A stretch of DNA of 64,000 nucleotides from Aureimonas pseudogalii (GTDB taxonomy: Bacteria; Pseudomonadota; Alphaproteobacteria; Rhizobiales; Rhizobiaceae): assembly GCF_014196835.1 (NCBI RefSeq), contig NZ_JACIEK010000001.1, forward strand, positions 1,252,283 through 1,316,282, given 5' to 3'. The notes beneath the pieces are model-generated. The model saw nothing but the letters and a program-made list of their open reading frames with translations. It was not told the origin of the DNA and made no database searches. The number at the start of each line of letters is the position of its first letter. The first letter of the stretch is position 1. Made by a program: the position numbers and the translations under genes. Below, piece after piece: positions 7,949-17,331 of this stretch.

Positions 7949-7977
7949 CGGTTTGAAGGTCGGATTTGCTCAAACCG
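7949..7977 (-). terminator. Hairpin overlapping the pncB stop codon
   Basis: CGGTTTGA (7949-7956) pairs with TCAAACCG (7970-7977), and the pncB stop codon lies in the right arm. There is no T run on the minus strand, so it may slow or protect the 3' end rather than act as a classic terminator. Confidence 0.35.
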
Positions 7978-9274
7978 CGACGGCGCGGGGAATTTCCGCC
8001 GCCGTGCCGAAGACGCGGCGATAGCGTTCGATCTCGGCGGCCGTGCCGGTGGCCTTGGCCGGATTGTCGGAGAGCTTCACCGCCGGGCGTCCGTCGGCGT
8101 CCATCACCTTGCAGACCAGCGAGATCGGATGGAGGCTCGGCCGCTCGTCGGGCGCGACGCCCCGGAAGTCGTTGGTGAGGTTGGTGCCCCAGCCGAAGCT
8201 CATGCGCACCCGGCCCTCGAAATGGCGGTAGGTCTCCTCGATCGTGTCGACGTCCATGCCGTCGGAGAAGACGAGGAGCTTCTCGCGCGGGTCGATGCCG
8301 AGGCTGCGCCACCACGCGATGATCGCCTCGCCGCCCTCGATCGGGGGCGCGGAATCGGGCCGGAAGCCCGTCCAGTCGCCGACCCAGGTCGGCGCGTTCT
8401 TCAGGAAGGCGCCGGTGCCGAACGTGTCGGGCAGCACCACGAGAAGGTTGCCGCCGTACCAGCTCTGCCATTCCTTCAGGATCTCGTAGGGCGCGGCGCG
8501 CAGCGCCTCCTCGGTGCGCGCCAGCGCGGCGGCCACCATCGGCAGCTCGTGGGCGTTGGTGCCGATGGCCTCGAGATCGGTTTCCATCGCCAGCAGCACG
8601 TTGGAGGAGCCGATGAAGCGGTTGCCGAGCTTCTCCTTCAGCGCCTCCACGCACCAGCGCTGCCACAGGAAGGAGTGGCGGCGGCGGGTGCCGAAGTCGG
8701 AGATGCGGATGGAGGGCAGCTTGTCGAGCCGCTCCACCTTCTCCCACATCTTGGCCTTGGCGCGGGCATAGAGAACGTCGAGCTCGAAGCGGCCGCAATC
8801 CTTCATCGCCGAGCGCGAGCGCAGCTCGTTGATGATGGCGAGCGCGGGGATCTCCCACATCATCGTGTCGGTCCAGGCGCCGCGGAACATCAGCTCGTAC
8901 TGGCCGTCGCGATGGCTGAGCTCGTAGGGCGGAAGCTGGAAGTCCGTCAGCCATTCGAGGAAGGCCGGCCGGAAGATCTGCCGCTCGCCGTAGAAGGTGT
9001 TGCCGGCGAGCCAGATCATCTCGCGCTTGGAGAAGCGCACCGTGCGGGCGTGGTCGAGCTGGGCGCGCAGCTCGCCCTCGTCGATCTCGTCGGCGATGCG
9101 CACGCTCTTCGTGCGGTTGATCAGGCGGAAGGTCACGCGGCGGTCGCGATGGAGACCCCAGATCATCTGCAGCATCAGGAGCTTGTAGAAGTCGGTGTCG
9201 AGCAGCGAGCGCACGATCGGGTCGAGCTTGAACGTGTGGTTCCAGACCCGCGTGGCGATATCGGTGGCGACCAT
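7970..9274 (-). CDS. pncB: Nicotinate phosphoribosyltransferase
   Basis: 434 residues, the expected PncB length. The start ([29 protein letters not shown]) is the family substrate region. [14 protein letters not shown] near 200 and STG-type GSSNVLLA near 222 lie in the PRPP/nicotinate site, and [18 protein letters not shown] near 340 is conserved. It joins nicotinate to PRPP with ATP to give nicotinate mononucleotide in the NAD salvage (Preiss-Handler) pathway. AAGGGAC lies before the ATG. It appears to be transcribed alone. Confidence 0.95.
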   Translation of the reverse strand: MVATDIATRVWNHTFKLDPIVRSLLDTDFYKLLMLQMIWGLHRDRRVTFRLINRTKSVRIADEIDEGELRAQLDHARTVRFSKREMIWLAGNTFYGERQIFRPAFLEWLTDFQLPPYELSHRDGQYELMFRGAWTDTMMWEIPALAIINELRSRSAMKDCGRFELDVLYARAKAKMWEKVERLDKLPSIRISDFGTRRRHSFLWQRWCVEALKEKLGNRFIGSSNVLLAMETDLEAIGTNAHELPMVAAALARTEEALRAAPYEILKEWQSWYGGNLLVVLPDTFGTGAFLKNAPTWVGDWTGFRPDSAPPIEGGEAIIAWWRSLGIDPREKLLVFSDGMDVDTIEETYRHFEGRVRMSFGWGTNLTNDFRGVAPDERPSLHPISLVCKVMDADGRPAVKLSDNPAKATGTAAEIERYRRVFGTAAEIPRAVAV

Positions 9275-9485
9275 GCTTTGGTCCCTTTCGAGAGCCGATT
9301 TCGGACAGCGGGCCGATGCTTAGCCGATGGCGGGCGCGGGAAACAGGGGCGTGCGCGGCTTTCGGACGCAGCGACGGCCCCGCCGCCGGGGGACGCAGGA
9401 AGCACCGAACCCGCGAGGCGGCCATCATGCCGGCGGGTTTGCGCGGGATGGGCACGCGGGCAGGACCGCCATCGGAGACCCCGCC

Positions 9486-10529
9486 ATGACCACGCGCCCG
9501 CCGCTCGCCCGCCTCGCCGCCCGGTTCCACCCGCGCATCCGCCTCGCGTCCGCCGCCGCGCTCCTCGCCGCGCTCGCCGGCCCGGCGGCGGCGCAGGCGC
9601 TGCCCCCGCTCGAACTTCCCGTCACCTGCGCCGTCGGCATCGACTGCTTCGTGCAGCAGCTGCCGGACATGGATCCCGGTCCCGGCGCGAGCGACCCGTT
9701 CTGCGGCTCGGCCGCCTATGACGGGCACGACGGCGTCGACATTCGCCTGCGCTCGATGCGCGACGTCGCGGGCGGCGTGCCGGTGGTGGCGAGCGCGGCG
9801 GGCACGGTGCGCGGCGTTCGCGACGAGAAGCCCGACCGGCTGGCCTCGACCCCGCAGGCGCGCGACGCCGTGAAGGGCACCGAATGCGGCAACGGCGTCG
9901 TGGTCGATCACGGCGACGGCTGGGAGACGCAGTACTGCCACATGCGGCGCGGCAGCGTCGCGGTGAAGCCCGGAGAGCTCGTGGCGGCGGGCACGAAGCT
10001 CGGCGAGATCGGCGCTTCCGGCCTGGCCGAGTTCCCGCATGTCCACCTCTCGGTGCGCCGCAACGGCGAGAAGATCGACCCGGTGAGCGGGCGCACGGTC
10101 GGCGGCGGATGCCTCGCCACCGCGACGGAAGCCGCGACGCTCTTCGCCCCCGCGCCGGCGGCCATTCTCGCGCGCTCCACCACGGCGATCCTCGACGCGG
10201 GGCTCGCAGGTGGGCCGATCGACTACGCCAGACTGGTGATGGAGGGCGCGCCGCCAGTGCCGAAGGCCGGCGGCGAGGCTTCGATCGTCTGGGGCTGGTT
10301 CGCCAACCTTCGCGCCGGCGACACCGTCGCCTTCCGCATGAGCGACCCCGCGGGCGCCGTCTTCTTCGAGGGATCGAGCGAGCCGCTGCCGGGCAACAAG
10401 GCCGCCTATTCCGCCTTTGCCGGCCGCAAGCGCCCGCTCCAAGCCGGGCGCTGGAGCGTGGCGGTGGAGGTGCTGCGCGAGGGCGTCGCGGTGGCGCGCA
10501 CCGAGCGCACGATCGACGTCGCGGGCTAG
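9486..10529 (+). CDS. Secreted M23 (LytM-type) metallopeptidase
   Basis: 347 residues from ATG 9486. The first 37 residues form a signal peptide (Arg-rich start, then LASAAALLAALAGPAAAQA). The zinc ligands of the LytM fold are present: His and Asp in GHDGVDI near residue 80, and HVHLS near 186. This type cleaves peptide cross-links in peptidoglycan, or acts as an activator of amidases when inactive; here the ligands look intact. A C-terminal domain of about 120 residues of unknown fold follows. Cysteines in the mature part suggest disulfides in the periplasm. Confidence 0.87.
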   Translation: MTTRPPLARLAARFHPRIRLASAAALLAALAGPAAAQALPPLELPVTCAVGIDCFVQQLPDMDPGPGASDPFCGSAAYDGHDGVDIRLRSMRDVAGGVPVVASAAGTVRGVRDEKPDRLASTPQARDAVKGTECGNGVVVDHGDGWETQYCHMRRGSVAVKPGELVAAGTKLGEIGASGLAEFPHVHLSVRRNGEKIDPVSGRTVGGGCLATATEAATLFAPAPAAILARSTTAILDAGLAGGPIDYARLVMEGAPPVPKAGGEASIVWGWFANLRAGDTVAFRMSDPAGAVFFEGSSEPLPGNKAAYSAFAGRKRPLQAGRWSVAVEVLREGVAVARTERTIDVAG

Positions 10530-10654
10530 GGGCGTACGCCCGGCGCGGGCCAAAACCCGCCGCCGCGTGGCCGGGGCGGGGTGACACGGCGGCCATCCTG
10601 TCGCAGTCTCGCCCCCTCACCCTCGACCGCGAGGGCGAAACGGGGAGACACGCC

Positions 10655-12400
10655 ATGGGCCACCGATCCCTCACCGCGCGGCTGACGGGCGGTTTTCTCG
10701 CCGCCCTTCTCGCGCTGCCGATCCCCGCGCTCGCCGCCTCGCCCGCCCCGGTCGCCGCCGAAAACGGCATGGTGGTGACGGCGCAGCGGCTCGCGAGCGA
10801 GGTCGGCGTCGCCGTGCTGAAGGACGGCGGCAACGCGGTGGATGCGGCGGTGGCGGTCGGCTACGCGCTCGCCGTGGTCTATCCCACCGCCGGCAATCTC
10901 GGCGGCGGCGGCTTCATGACGATCCGCCTGAAGGACGGCCGCACGACCTTCCTCGACTTTCGTGAGCGCGCCCCCGGCCGCGCCACGAAGGACATGTATC
11001 TCGGACCCGACGGCAATCCCGTCGACGGCCTCTCCACCGACGGCTATCTCGCGGTCGGCGTGCCCGGCTCGGTCGCCGGGTTCGAATATGCGCGGGAGCA
11101 TTACGGCACGAAGGAGCGCGCCGCGCTGATCGCGCCCTCGATCGCGCTGGCGCGGGACGGGTTCGCGCTGTCGCCCGGCGACGTCGAGAGCTTCCTCGCG
11201 GGCAACGCGGATCTCGCCAAGGATCCGGCCGCGGCCGCCGTGTTCCTGAAGGACGGCACCGAGCCCTACCGCGTCGGCGAGCGGCTGGTGCAGGCCGATC
11301 TCGCCGCCACGCTCCAGACGATCTCCGACCGCGGGCCGGACGGCTTCTACCGCGGCCCGGCGGCGTCCGCGATCGCGCAGGCGAGCGCCGCGAACGGCGG
11401 CATCCTCGAGGCGCAGGACTTCGCCGACTACAAGGTGCGCGAGCTCGCCCCCGTCACCTGCGACTACAAGGGATACCGCATCGATAGTTCGCCCCCGCCG
11501 AGTTCGGGCGGCGTCATCATCTGCGAGATCCTCAACATCCTCGAAGGCTATCCGCTCGCCCATACCGGCTTCGGCTCGGCCGAGACCGTGCACTGGATGG
11601 TGGAGGCGATGCGCCATGCCTTCGTCGACCGCAACTCGGCGCTCGGCGACCCCGACTTCGTGACGAACCCGGTCGAGACGCTCCTGTCGGACGACTACGC
11701 CGCTTCGATCCGCGCGAAGATCTCGCCCTACCGCGCCGGCGTCTCGGCCGATCTCAAGCCTGCCGGCATGGGCGAGAGCTTTGAGACCACGCATTATTCG
11801 ATCATCGACCGCGACGGCAACGCGGCGGCCGTCACCTACACGCTGAACGGCTCCTTCGGCGCGCGGGTGATGGCGGCGGGCACGGGCGTCCTCCTCAACA
11901 ACGAGATGGACGACTTCACCCAGAAGCCGGGCGTGCCCAACCTCTACGGCCTCGTGCAGGGCGAGGCGAACGCGATTCAACCCCGAAAGACGCCGCTCTC
12001 CTCAATGAGCCCGACCATCCTCTCGAAGGACGGCGCGCCGGTGATGGTGATCGGCAGCCCCGGCGGCTCGCGCATCATCACCATCACGCTGGAGGCCATC
12101 CTCAACGTGGTCGAACACGGCATGACGATCTCCGAGGCGATCGACGCGCCGCGCATCCACCACCAGTGGCAGCCCGACCGCGTCACGATCGAGCCGCGCG
12201 CCCTCTCGCCCGACACGATGCGGCTTCTCGCCGACATGGGCTACGACGTCCGCGAGGACCCGGACTGGCCGATTTGGGGCGAGGCAGCCGGCATCCTCGT
12301 CGGCGGCCCCAGCCTGCGCGCGCCCTCACCGAACGGCACCGACCGCTATTTCGGCGCCATCGACAGCCGCGCCACGGCCGGGGCGGCGATCGGGTATTGA
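10655..12400 (+). CDS. ggt: Gamma-glutamyltransferase (glutathione hydrolase)
   Basis: 581 residues from ATG 10655 with GGGGAG upstream. A signal peptide of about 24 residues (LTGGFLAALLALPIPALA) sends it to the periplasm. The autocleavage/catalytic Thr is T378 in ETTHYSIIDRDGN, the start of the small subunit. GNLGGGGFM and FRERAPGRA in the large subunit and PRKTPLSSMSPTI and GSPGGSRIIT in the small subunit are substrate-site motifs. It removes or transfers the gamma-glutamyl group of glutathione. It follows the peptidase on the same strand after 125 bases. Confidence 0.96.
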   Translation: MGHRSLTARLTGGFLAALLALPIPALAASPAPVAAENGMVVTAQRLASEVGVAVLKDGGNAVDAAVAVGYALAVVYPTAGNLGGGGFMTIRLKDGRTTFLDFRERAPGRATKDMYLGPDGNPVDGLSTDGYLAVGVPGSVAGFEYAREHYGTKERAALIAPSIALARDGFALSPGDVESFLAGNADLAKDPAAAAVFLKDGTEPYRVGERLVQADLAATLQTISDRGPDGFYRGPAASAIAQASAANGGILEAQDFADYKVRELAPVTCDYKGYRIDSSPPPSSGGVIICEILNILEGYPLAHTGFGSAETVHWMVEAMRHAFVDRNSALGDPDFVTNPVETLLSDDYAASIRAKISPYRAGVSADLKPAGMGESFETTHYSIIDRDGNAAAVTYTLNGSFGARVMAAGTGVLLNNEMDDFTQKPGVPNLYGLVQGEANAIQPRKTPLSSMSPTILSKDGAPVMVIGSPGGSRIITITLEAILNVVEHGMTISEAIDAPRIHHQWQPDRVTIEPRALSPDTMRLLADMGYDVREDPDWPIWGEAAGILVGGPSLRAPSPNGTDRYFGAIDSRATAGAAIGY

Positions 12401-12690
12401 GGAGGTGATCGACTGAGGGTCTTGCAACGCTGAGTGACAGGCAGGTTTAGACCCATGGAGGGGCTCGTCGGCCCCAGGCGCCATGAGCGGACATCCGTCC
12501 CCCACGATCGCCATTCGACAGAGCGGGCATGGTGCATGCCCGGAACGACATCGGAGCAACCGTCACCAAGCCGAGCCTGAAATGCAGGTAGAATCGCCAA
12601 GCGGTTCGCCACTTGTCCGCAACGCTCATTTTTCAACAATGATTTCCAGCTAATGATTGCTAGCTAACGATAGGATCGGTGTGAGGGGCA

Positions 12691-13407
12691 ATGTTCAGGG
12701 TCAAGAGCTGGCTTGACGTTTTGATCTACGCGAGCTTGATCAGCCTCGTGGCGATGAGCTGTACCGGCGGCTTCGTCCACCTCGTGACCTACTCGTTGCT
12801 TCCTCCCCCTGAATACGCTTTCGCCATGCTTCTGGCGGTCGGTCTGCCACTGATCATCGCCTTTCCGATCTCGATCCTGGCGCTGCGCATCGTCAAAATC
12901 ATCACGGATGCCGTCGAGCGGATCGAGACGTTCGTTAAGTTTGACGCCTTGACCGGGGTCCTCGCCCGTTCCTATTTCATCGAGACGGCCCGCCAGCGCT
13001 TCGCCGAAGGCGGCGCCCTGTTGCTCATCGATGCCGACCACTTCAAGCGCATCAACGACACGCACGGCCACGATGTCGGCGACGAAGCGTTGAAGGTCAT
13101 CGGTTCGACGTTGTCGCGCACCGTACCGCTGGAAGGGCTCGTCGGCCGTATCGGCGGCGAGGAATTCGCTGTCTTCCTGCCCGGCGTCGCCCATACCGAG
13201 GCGCATCGCGTCGCGGCAGCCATCTGCGCCGAGATGCGACGCAGCGGCAAGGTCGTCGCAGGCAAGCCGCTGGAGATGACGCTCTCCATCGGTCTGGCTC
13301 TGGTCGAGCCGGGCTCGACGGTGGCGATCATCCTGAAGCGAGCGGACGACGGTCTCTATCTCGCGAAGGCAGAAGGACGCGATCGTGTCGTGCAGATCCA
13401 CCCGTGA
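12691..13407 (+). CDS. Membrane diguanylate cyclase (GGDEF)
   Basis: 238 residues. Two hydrophobic helices fill residues 8-30 and 45-68, followed by a short linker and a GGDEF domain starting at FDALTGVLARSYF (about 84). The active-site signature is GGEEF near residue 152, with the magnesium/GTP residues LIDADHFKRINDTHGHDVGD near 112. No RxxD inhibitory site is apparent five residues before GGEEF (LVGRIGGEEF). It should make cyclic di-GMP from GTP at the inner membrane. GAGGGG lies before the ATG. The sensing part is only the two helices, so the input is unclear. Confidence 0.9.
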   Translation: MFRVKSWLDVLIYASLISLVAMSCTGGFVHLVTYSLLPPPEYAFAMLLAVGLPLIIAFPISILALRIVKIITDAVERIETFVKFDALTGVLARSYFIETARQRFAEGGALLLIDADHFKRINDTHGHDVGDEALKVIGSTLSRTVPLEGLVGRIGGEEFAVFLPGVAHTEAHRVAAAICAEMRRSGKVVAGKPLEMTLSIGLALVEPGSTVAIILKRADDGLYLAKAEGRDRVVQIHP

Positions 13408-13581
13408 ACGAGGCGATGACGTGTTCACGGGAAAGCAGACCGTCGTCGTTCCACCCGTCTCCCGCACCGGCGGACGTCGCCCCACGACGATCGGCTTGGT
13501 CAAGGCCGGCACCACGGTCGGCGTGACACCGTCGATCCGTGCAACACCCCGCCTCGCTGACTTCCGCCCCGAAATGCCGTA

Positions 13582-13609
13582 GGTCCGGCGCTCCCGTCGT
13601 CGCCGGACC
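13582..13609 (+). repeat. Inverted repeat between diguanylate cyclase and DUF2161 gene
   Basis: Perfect 9-base arms GGTCCGGCG / CGCCGGACC with a 10-base loop, ending 12 bases before the start at 13621. No T run follows. It may be an attenuator-like 3' hairpin or an operator; I cannot tell which. Confidence 0.35.
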
Positions 13610-13620
13610 ACAAGCCGCCT

Positions 13621-14310
13621 ATGCTCGAGACCAGCCTCTACCTGCCCGTGAAGCGCTTTCTCGAAGGGCTCGGCTACGCGGTGAAGGGCGAGATCGGCGG
13701 CTGCGATCTTCTGGCCCTCGGCGAAGGCGAGCCGCCGGTGGCGGTGGTGTGCGAGTTGAAGCTGCAGTTCAATCTCGAACTCGTGCTGCAGGGCGTGGAG
13801 CGGGCGGCGGTGGCCGACGAGGTGTGGCTGGCCGCGCGGCTCTCGCTGCGCGGCAAGGGGCGCGAGGGCGACGCGCGGTTTCGCGGGCTCTGCCGACGCC
13901 TCGGCTTCGGGCTGCTGGCGGTGGATGGCGGGGGCACGGTGCATTTGCTGCTCTCGCCGGCGGCGCCCGCGCCGCGCCGCGATCCGCGCCGGCGCTCGCG
14001 CCTCGTCGACGAGCATCGCCGCCGCAAGGGCGACCCGGCGCTCGGCGGCTCGACGCGGGCGCCGATCATGACCGTCTACCGGCAGGAGGCGCTCGCCTGC
14101 GCCCGCGCGCTCGAAGCCGGGCCCTTACGCCCGCGCGACCTGAAAGCGGAGTCGGCGCGCGCGCAGACCATCCTCAAGCGCAACGTCTACGGCTGGTTCG
14201 CCAACCCCACGCGGGGGCTCTACGAGCTGACCGCCACGGGCCGCGAAGCGCTCGCGCGCTGGCCGGGCGAGGCGAAGCCGCCACAAGACTCCACGGAATC
14301 AAACCCTTGA
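13621..14310 (+). CDS. DUF2161 protein, PD-(D/E)XK nuclease-like
   Basis: 229 residues. The N-terminal 130 residues match the DUF2161 fold: LYLPVKRFLEGLGYAVKGEIGGCDLLAL followed by VCELKLQFNLELVLQG, where the Asp and the E-x-K (ELK) form a PD-(D/E)XK catalytic core. A basic segment at 120-145 (RRDPRRRSRLVDEHRRRKGD) is suited to nucleic-acid binding. The C-terminal 80 residues look like a winged helix (LRPRDLKAESARAQTILKRN). A nuclease role is predicted for the family but has not been shown as far as I know. Transcribed singly or with the cyclase upstream. Confidence 0.8.
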   Translation: MLETSLYLPVKRFLEGLGYAVKGEIGGCDLLALGEGEPPVAVVCELKLQFNLELVLQGVERAAVADEVWLAARLSLRGKGREGDARFRGLCRRLGFGLLAVDGGGTVHLLLSPAAPAPRRDPRRRSRLVDEHRRRKGDPALGGSTRAPIMTVYRQEALACARALEAGPLRPRDLKAESARAQTILKRNVYGWFANPTRGLYELTATGREALARWPGEAKPPQDSTESNP

Positions 14311-14471
14311 TCCCGATTCGTTTTTTCCGCTGAAACCCGTCGCGCGCGATGCGTAGCCGCGAGCGGAAATCGGGCGGCTCGGCGGGGGAACGCCGCCCCC
14401 TCTCGGCCCCTTCCCTGCCCATGGAAAACGCCGCGGAGGGCCGCGGCGACCGACATGGGGATACGACGGAC

Positions 14472-15074
14472 ATGGCCAAGGAAAAGACCCTCGCGGACGC
14501 CTTCTACGAGACCTTGAAGGACGTCTACTATGCCGAGAAGCAGTCGGTTAAGGCGCTGAAGAAATCCGCCAAGGCGGCGCAGGACGACGAGCTGAAACAG
14601 GCCTTCACCGACCATGCCGAGGAGAGCGCCACGCAGGTCGAGCGCCTGACGCAGGTCTTCGAGCTGATCGGCAAGCCGGCGCGCGCCAAGACCTGCGAGG
14701 CGATGACCGGCATCGTCTCGGAGATGGAGGAGGATCTCGAGGAGTTCGGTGGCACGCAAGCCGCCGACCAGGTCCTCATCGGCTGCGCGCAGGCGGTGGA
14801 GCACTACGAGATCGCCCGCTACGGCCTGTTGAAGACCTGGGCGACGAAGCTCGGCCATGACGAGGCGGCGGCGCTCTTCGCCGAGACGCTCGCCGAGGAG
14901 AAGGCCGCCGACCAGCGCCTCACCGAGATCGCCGAAGGGCTCGGCGACGCGGTGGCGGAGGCGGACGACACGGAGGCCGACGACGATCTCGAGATCGAAG
15001 GCGAGGACGACGACGCGGCGGACGAGACGCCGGTGAAGGCGAAGAAGCCGGCGCCGAAGAAGAAGGCGGCCTGA
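14472..15074 (+). CDS. DUF892 (YciE/YciF) ferritin-like protein with charged tail
   Basis: 200 residues from ATG 14472. Residues 1-160 are a four-helix ferritin-like DUF892 domain: ADAFYETLKDVYYAEKQSVKALKK, DHAEESATQVERL, CEAMTGIVSEMEE and AQAVEHYEIARYGLLKTWA carry the Glu and His that could bind metal. The tail at 160-200 is first very acidic (DDTEADDDLEIEGEDDDAADE) and then Lys/Pro/Ala-rich (KAKKPAPKKKAA), like histone-type tails. The family is stress-induced in many bacteria; its reaction is unknown. The tail suggests contact with DNA or polyanions. Confidence 0.85.
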   Translation: MAKEKTLADAFYETLKDVYYAEKQSVKALKKSAKAAQDDELKQAFTDHAEESATQVERLTQVFELIGKPARAKTCEAMTGIVSEMEEDLEEFGGTQAADQVLIGCAQAVEHYEIARYGLLKTWATKLGHDEAAALFAETLAEEKAADQRLTEIAEGLGDAVAEADDTEADDDLEIEGEDDDAADETPVKAKKPAPKKKAA

Positions 15075-15121
15075 TCCCAGGCTCCTCCGGGCGCCCTTCG
15101 CGCCATCAATGAAAAAATCGC

Positions 15122-15151
15122 GATGGCGGTGGATGGAAGTCCGCCGCCATC
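15122..15151 (+). promoter_or_regulatory. Inverted repeat in front of the ECF sigma gene
   Basis: GATGGCGG (15122-15129) pairs with CCGCCATC (15144-15151), 12 bases before the ATG at 15164. GGAAG occurs in the loop and CGTAT at the right edge, but their spacing (12 bases) does not fit a normal ECF promoter. It may be an operator or an RNA hairpin near the ribosome site. Confidence 0.35.
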
Positions 15152-15163
15152 CGTATACGGGGC

Positions 15164-15715
15164 ATGAGCGATCCCTCGCCCCGTCCCGACATCCTCTCGC
15201 AGCTGGCGCCGCTGCGCCGCTATGCGCTGTCGCTGACGCGCAACCGCGAGGATGCCGAGGATCTCGTGCACGACACGCTGCTGCGCGCCATCGAGCGCGA
15301 GGAGCAGTTCCGCCCCGGTCGCAACCTCCGCACCTGGCTCCTCTCCATCCTGCACAACCGCTTCGTCGACGGCGCGAGAGCCCGGCGCAGCGAAGCCGCC
15401 CGCGACGCCGAGTTCGCGCAAGGCACCCCGGCCGCAATGCCGGGGGCGCAGGAGCCCGCGCTGCGGCTGGCCGAACTTCGCCGCAGCTTCGCGGCGCTGC
15501 CCGAGGAGCAGCGCGCCGCGCTCCATCTCGTGGTGGTCGAGGGGCTGTCCTACGAGGAGGCCGCCGAGACGCTGGGCATTCCGCAGGGCACGCTCGTCTC
15601 GCGCCTGTCGCGCGCCCGCGTCCGGCTGCGCGCCGCCGACGAAGGCGAGGCGGAGAGCGAGACCGTCACGAACGTCATCCCGCTGAAAACGAGAGGAGGC
15701 CCGGATGTCTCTTGA
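15164..15715 (+). CDS. ECF-type RNA polymerase sigma factor
   Basis: 183 residues with both DNA-contact regions. Region 2 (RRYALSLTRNREDAEDLVHDTLLRA, then LRTWLLSILHNRFVD) is at 20-70; region 4 (LPEEQRAALHLVVVEGLSYEEAAETLGIPQGTLVSRLSRAR) is at 107-150. The anti-sigma gene starts at 15705 inside its last codons, so the two are made together and coupled. It is not an EcfG, as no NepR partner is present. Target genes and signal are unknown; the following membrane gene at 16540 may be cotranscribed. Confidence 0.92.
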   Translation: MSDPSPRPDILSQLAPLRRYALSLTRNREDAEDLVHDTLLRAIEREEQFRPGRNLRTWLLSILHNRFVDGARARRSEAARDAEFAQGTPAAMPGAQEPALRLAELRRSFAALPEEQRAALHLVVVEGLSYEEAAETLGIPQGTLVSRLSRARVRLRAADEGEAESETVTNVIPLKTRGGPDVS

Positions 15716-16481
15716 GACCGACCCGATCCTCGAAGCCGATCTCGTCGCCTTCGTCGACCGGCAGCTCGCACCCGAGCGCCGCGTCGCCGTCGCCGCGCAT
15801 CTCGCCGCCCACCCGGGTGAGGCCGCGCGGGTGATGGCCGATCTCGGCGATCGCGAGGCCCTGCGGCTGGCGCTCGCCGGCATGCCCTTCGTCGGCCGTG
15901 CCGCGACCGCCCAGGCCGCGCGCCGGCTGGAAGGGCGCCTGCGCCGTCGCCCGATCATGCGCCGCGTCCGCCAGATGGCGGCGCTCGCCTCGCTGGTCGC
16001 GATCGGCTGGTTCGCCCATGCCGAGATCGGCCCCCTCGGCATTCGCGAGAGCGTCGCTTCGGCGCCGGCGCCCGCCTTCGTGGCCGAGGCCGTCGCGGCG
16101 CACCGCACGGCGGCGCTGCGCGCCGGCATGAGCTCGCAGCCGGAAGCCACCCGGTTCGACGCCGCCGAGATCCTCGCGGCCACCGCCATCGCGATGCCGG
16201 CCCTGCCGGGCGACTGGCGGGTGCGCGACGTGCAGATCTTCCCCTCGCCGGGGGGCCCGAGCGTCGAGATGGCGGTGGAGACCGAGGATTTCGGTGCGCT
16301 GTCGCTCTTCGCCGTGCGGCCCGGCCGCTTCGACGTGATCGCCGCCGACGTCACCGCCGCCGAGGGCGCCACCGCCGCCTACTGGCAGATCGGCGACGTC
16401 GCCTATGCGCTGGTCGCCGACCGCGCGGAGCGTCGCGACCTGGAGCGCGCCGCGCAGACGCTGGCCGGCACGCTCTACTGA
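15705..16481 (+). CDS. Transmembrane anti-sigma factor
   Basis: 258 residues overlapping the sigma gene by 11 bases. The N-terminal part (EADLVAFVDRQLAPERRVAVAAHLAAHPGEAARVMAD) is the helical sigma-binding domain with the zinc ligands of ZAS proteins absent. One helix (MAALASLVAIGWFAHA, about 89-104) crosses the membrane, and about 150 residues lie in the periplasm. It should hold the sigma factor at the membrane until a periplasmic signal releases it. Confidence 0.87.
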   Translation: MSLETDPILEADLVAFVDRQLAPERRVAVAAHLAAHPGEAARVMADLGDREALRLALAGMPFVGRAATAQAARRLEGRLRRRPIMRRVRQMAALASLVAIGWFAHAEIGPLGIRESVASAPAPAFVAEAVAAHRTAALRAGMSSQPEATRFDAAEILAATAIAMPALPGDWRVRDVQIFPSPGGPSVEMAVETEDFGALSLFAVRPGRFDVIAADVTAAEGATAAYWQIGDVAYALVADRAERRDLERAAQTLAGTLY

Positions 16482-16539
16482 CCCCGCGCGCCGCGTTCGC
16501 GCTCGCGTTTCCTTCCCCCCGCATGATGGAGATTGACCC

Positions 16540-17256
16540 ATGAACACACCGCACCAGGGCTGGGGCGTTCGCGCCGCGCCGGTCGATGGCGCCCTCTTCG
16601 ACGAGGGCCTGCGCCAGCACATGCTGCGCGTCTTCAACTATATGGGTCTCGGCCTCGTGGTCACCGGGCTCGTGGCCTTCGTGGTCGGCACCACGCCGGC
16701 GCTCTACGTGCCGATCTTCTCCTCGCCGCTCAAATGGGTGGTGATGCTGGCGCCGCTCGCCTTCGTGCTGGTCTTCTCGTTCAAGATCCAGACGATGTCG
16801 GCCGGCGCGGCGCAGGCCGCGTTCTGGGCCTTCTGCGCTGTCATGGGCCTGTCGCTCGCCTCGGTGTTCCTCGTCTTCACGGGCACGAGCATCGCCAACA
16901 CGTTCTTCATCGCAGCTGCGATGTTCGGCGCCACCAGTCTCTACGGCTACACCACCAAGCGCGACCTCACCAAGATGGGCTCGCTCCTGATCATGGGCCT
17001 CATCGGCGTGGTGATCGCCTCGATCGCCAACATCTTCATCGGCTCTTCGGCGCTGCAGTTCGCGGTGTCGGTGATCGGCATCATCGTCTTCGTCGGCCTC
17101 ACCGCCTGGGACACGCAGACGATCAAGGAGCAGTACGCCGAGAACGTCTCGGCCGAGTCGCGCCAGAAGATGGCGGTGTTCGGGGCGTTCTCGCTGTTCC
17201 TGAACTTCGTCAACATCTTCCAGCTGCTGCTGAACTTCACCGGCGAGCGCGAGTAG
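16540..17256 (+). CDS. Bax inhibitor-1 / YccA family membrane protein
   Basis: 238 residues with seven hydrophobic helices between residues 32 and 233. The family features are LRQHMLRVFNYMGLGLVVTGLVAF near the start and VFVGLTAWDTQTIKEQY near residue 185, where the acidic residues of the proposed pH-sensing site lie. The bacterial relatives (YccA, YetJ) act as calcium leak channels or modulate the FtsH protease. The Asp pair in the last part is kept. The start follows a spacer after the anti-sigma gene; a GATGGAG ribosome site is visible. Confidence 0.93.
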   Translation: MNTPHQGWGVRAAPVDGALFDEGLRQHMLRVFNYMGLGLVVTGLVAFVVGTTPALYVPIFSSPLKWVVMLAPLAFVLVFSFKIQTMSAGAAQAAFWAFCAVMGLSLASVFLVFTGTSIANTFFIAAAMFGATSLYGYTTKRDLTKMGSLLIMGLIGVVIASIANIFIGSSALQFAVSVIGIIVFVGLTAWDTQTIKEQYAENVSAESRQKMAVFGAFSLFLNFVNIFQLLLNFTGERE

Positions 17257-17331
17257 CACCGCCGTCGGCCAAGCTCCCACGGCGGGCCGTCGCTTCCGGT
17301 GGCCCGCCGCTCAGACGAGAAGGATCCGAGA

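Noticed and set aside
12397-12410. GAGGAGGTGATC-like sequence after ggt resembling the 3' end of 16S rRNA
   Set aside because: Only a dozen bases match and no rRNA secondary structure or flanking rRNA sequence is present.
13385-13582. 65-residue plus-strand ORF after the diguanylate cyclase
   Set aside because: It starts inside the cyclase gene, has no ribosome site and is Arg/Thr/Pro-rich as chance frames here are.
15135-15156. GGAAG ... CGTAT as an ECF promoter for the sigma gene
   Set aside because: The spacer of 12 bases is too short for ECF promoters (16-17) and leaves no leader before the ATG.
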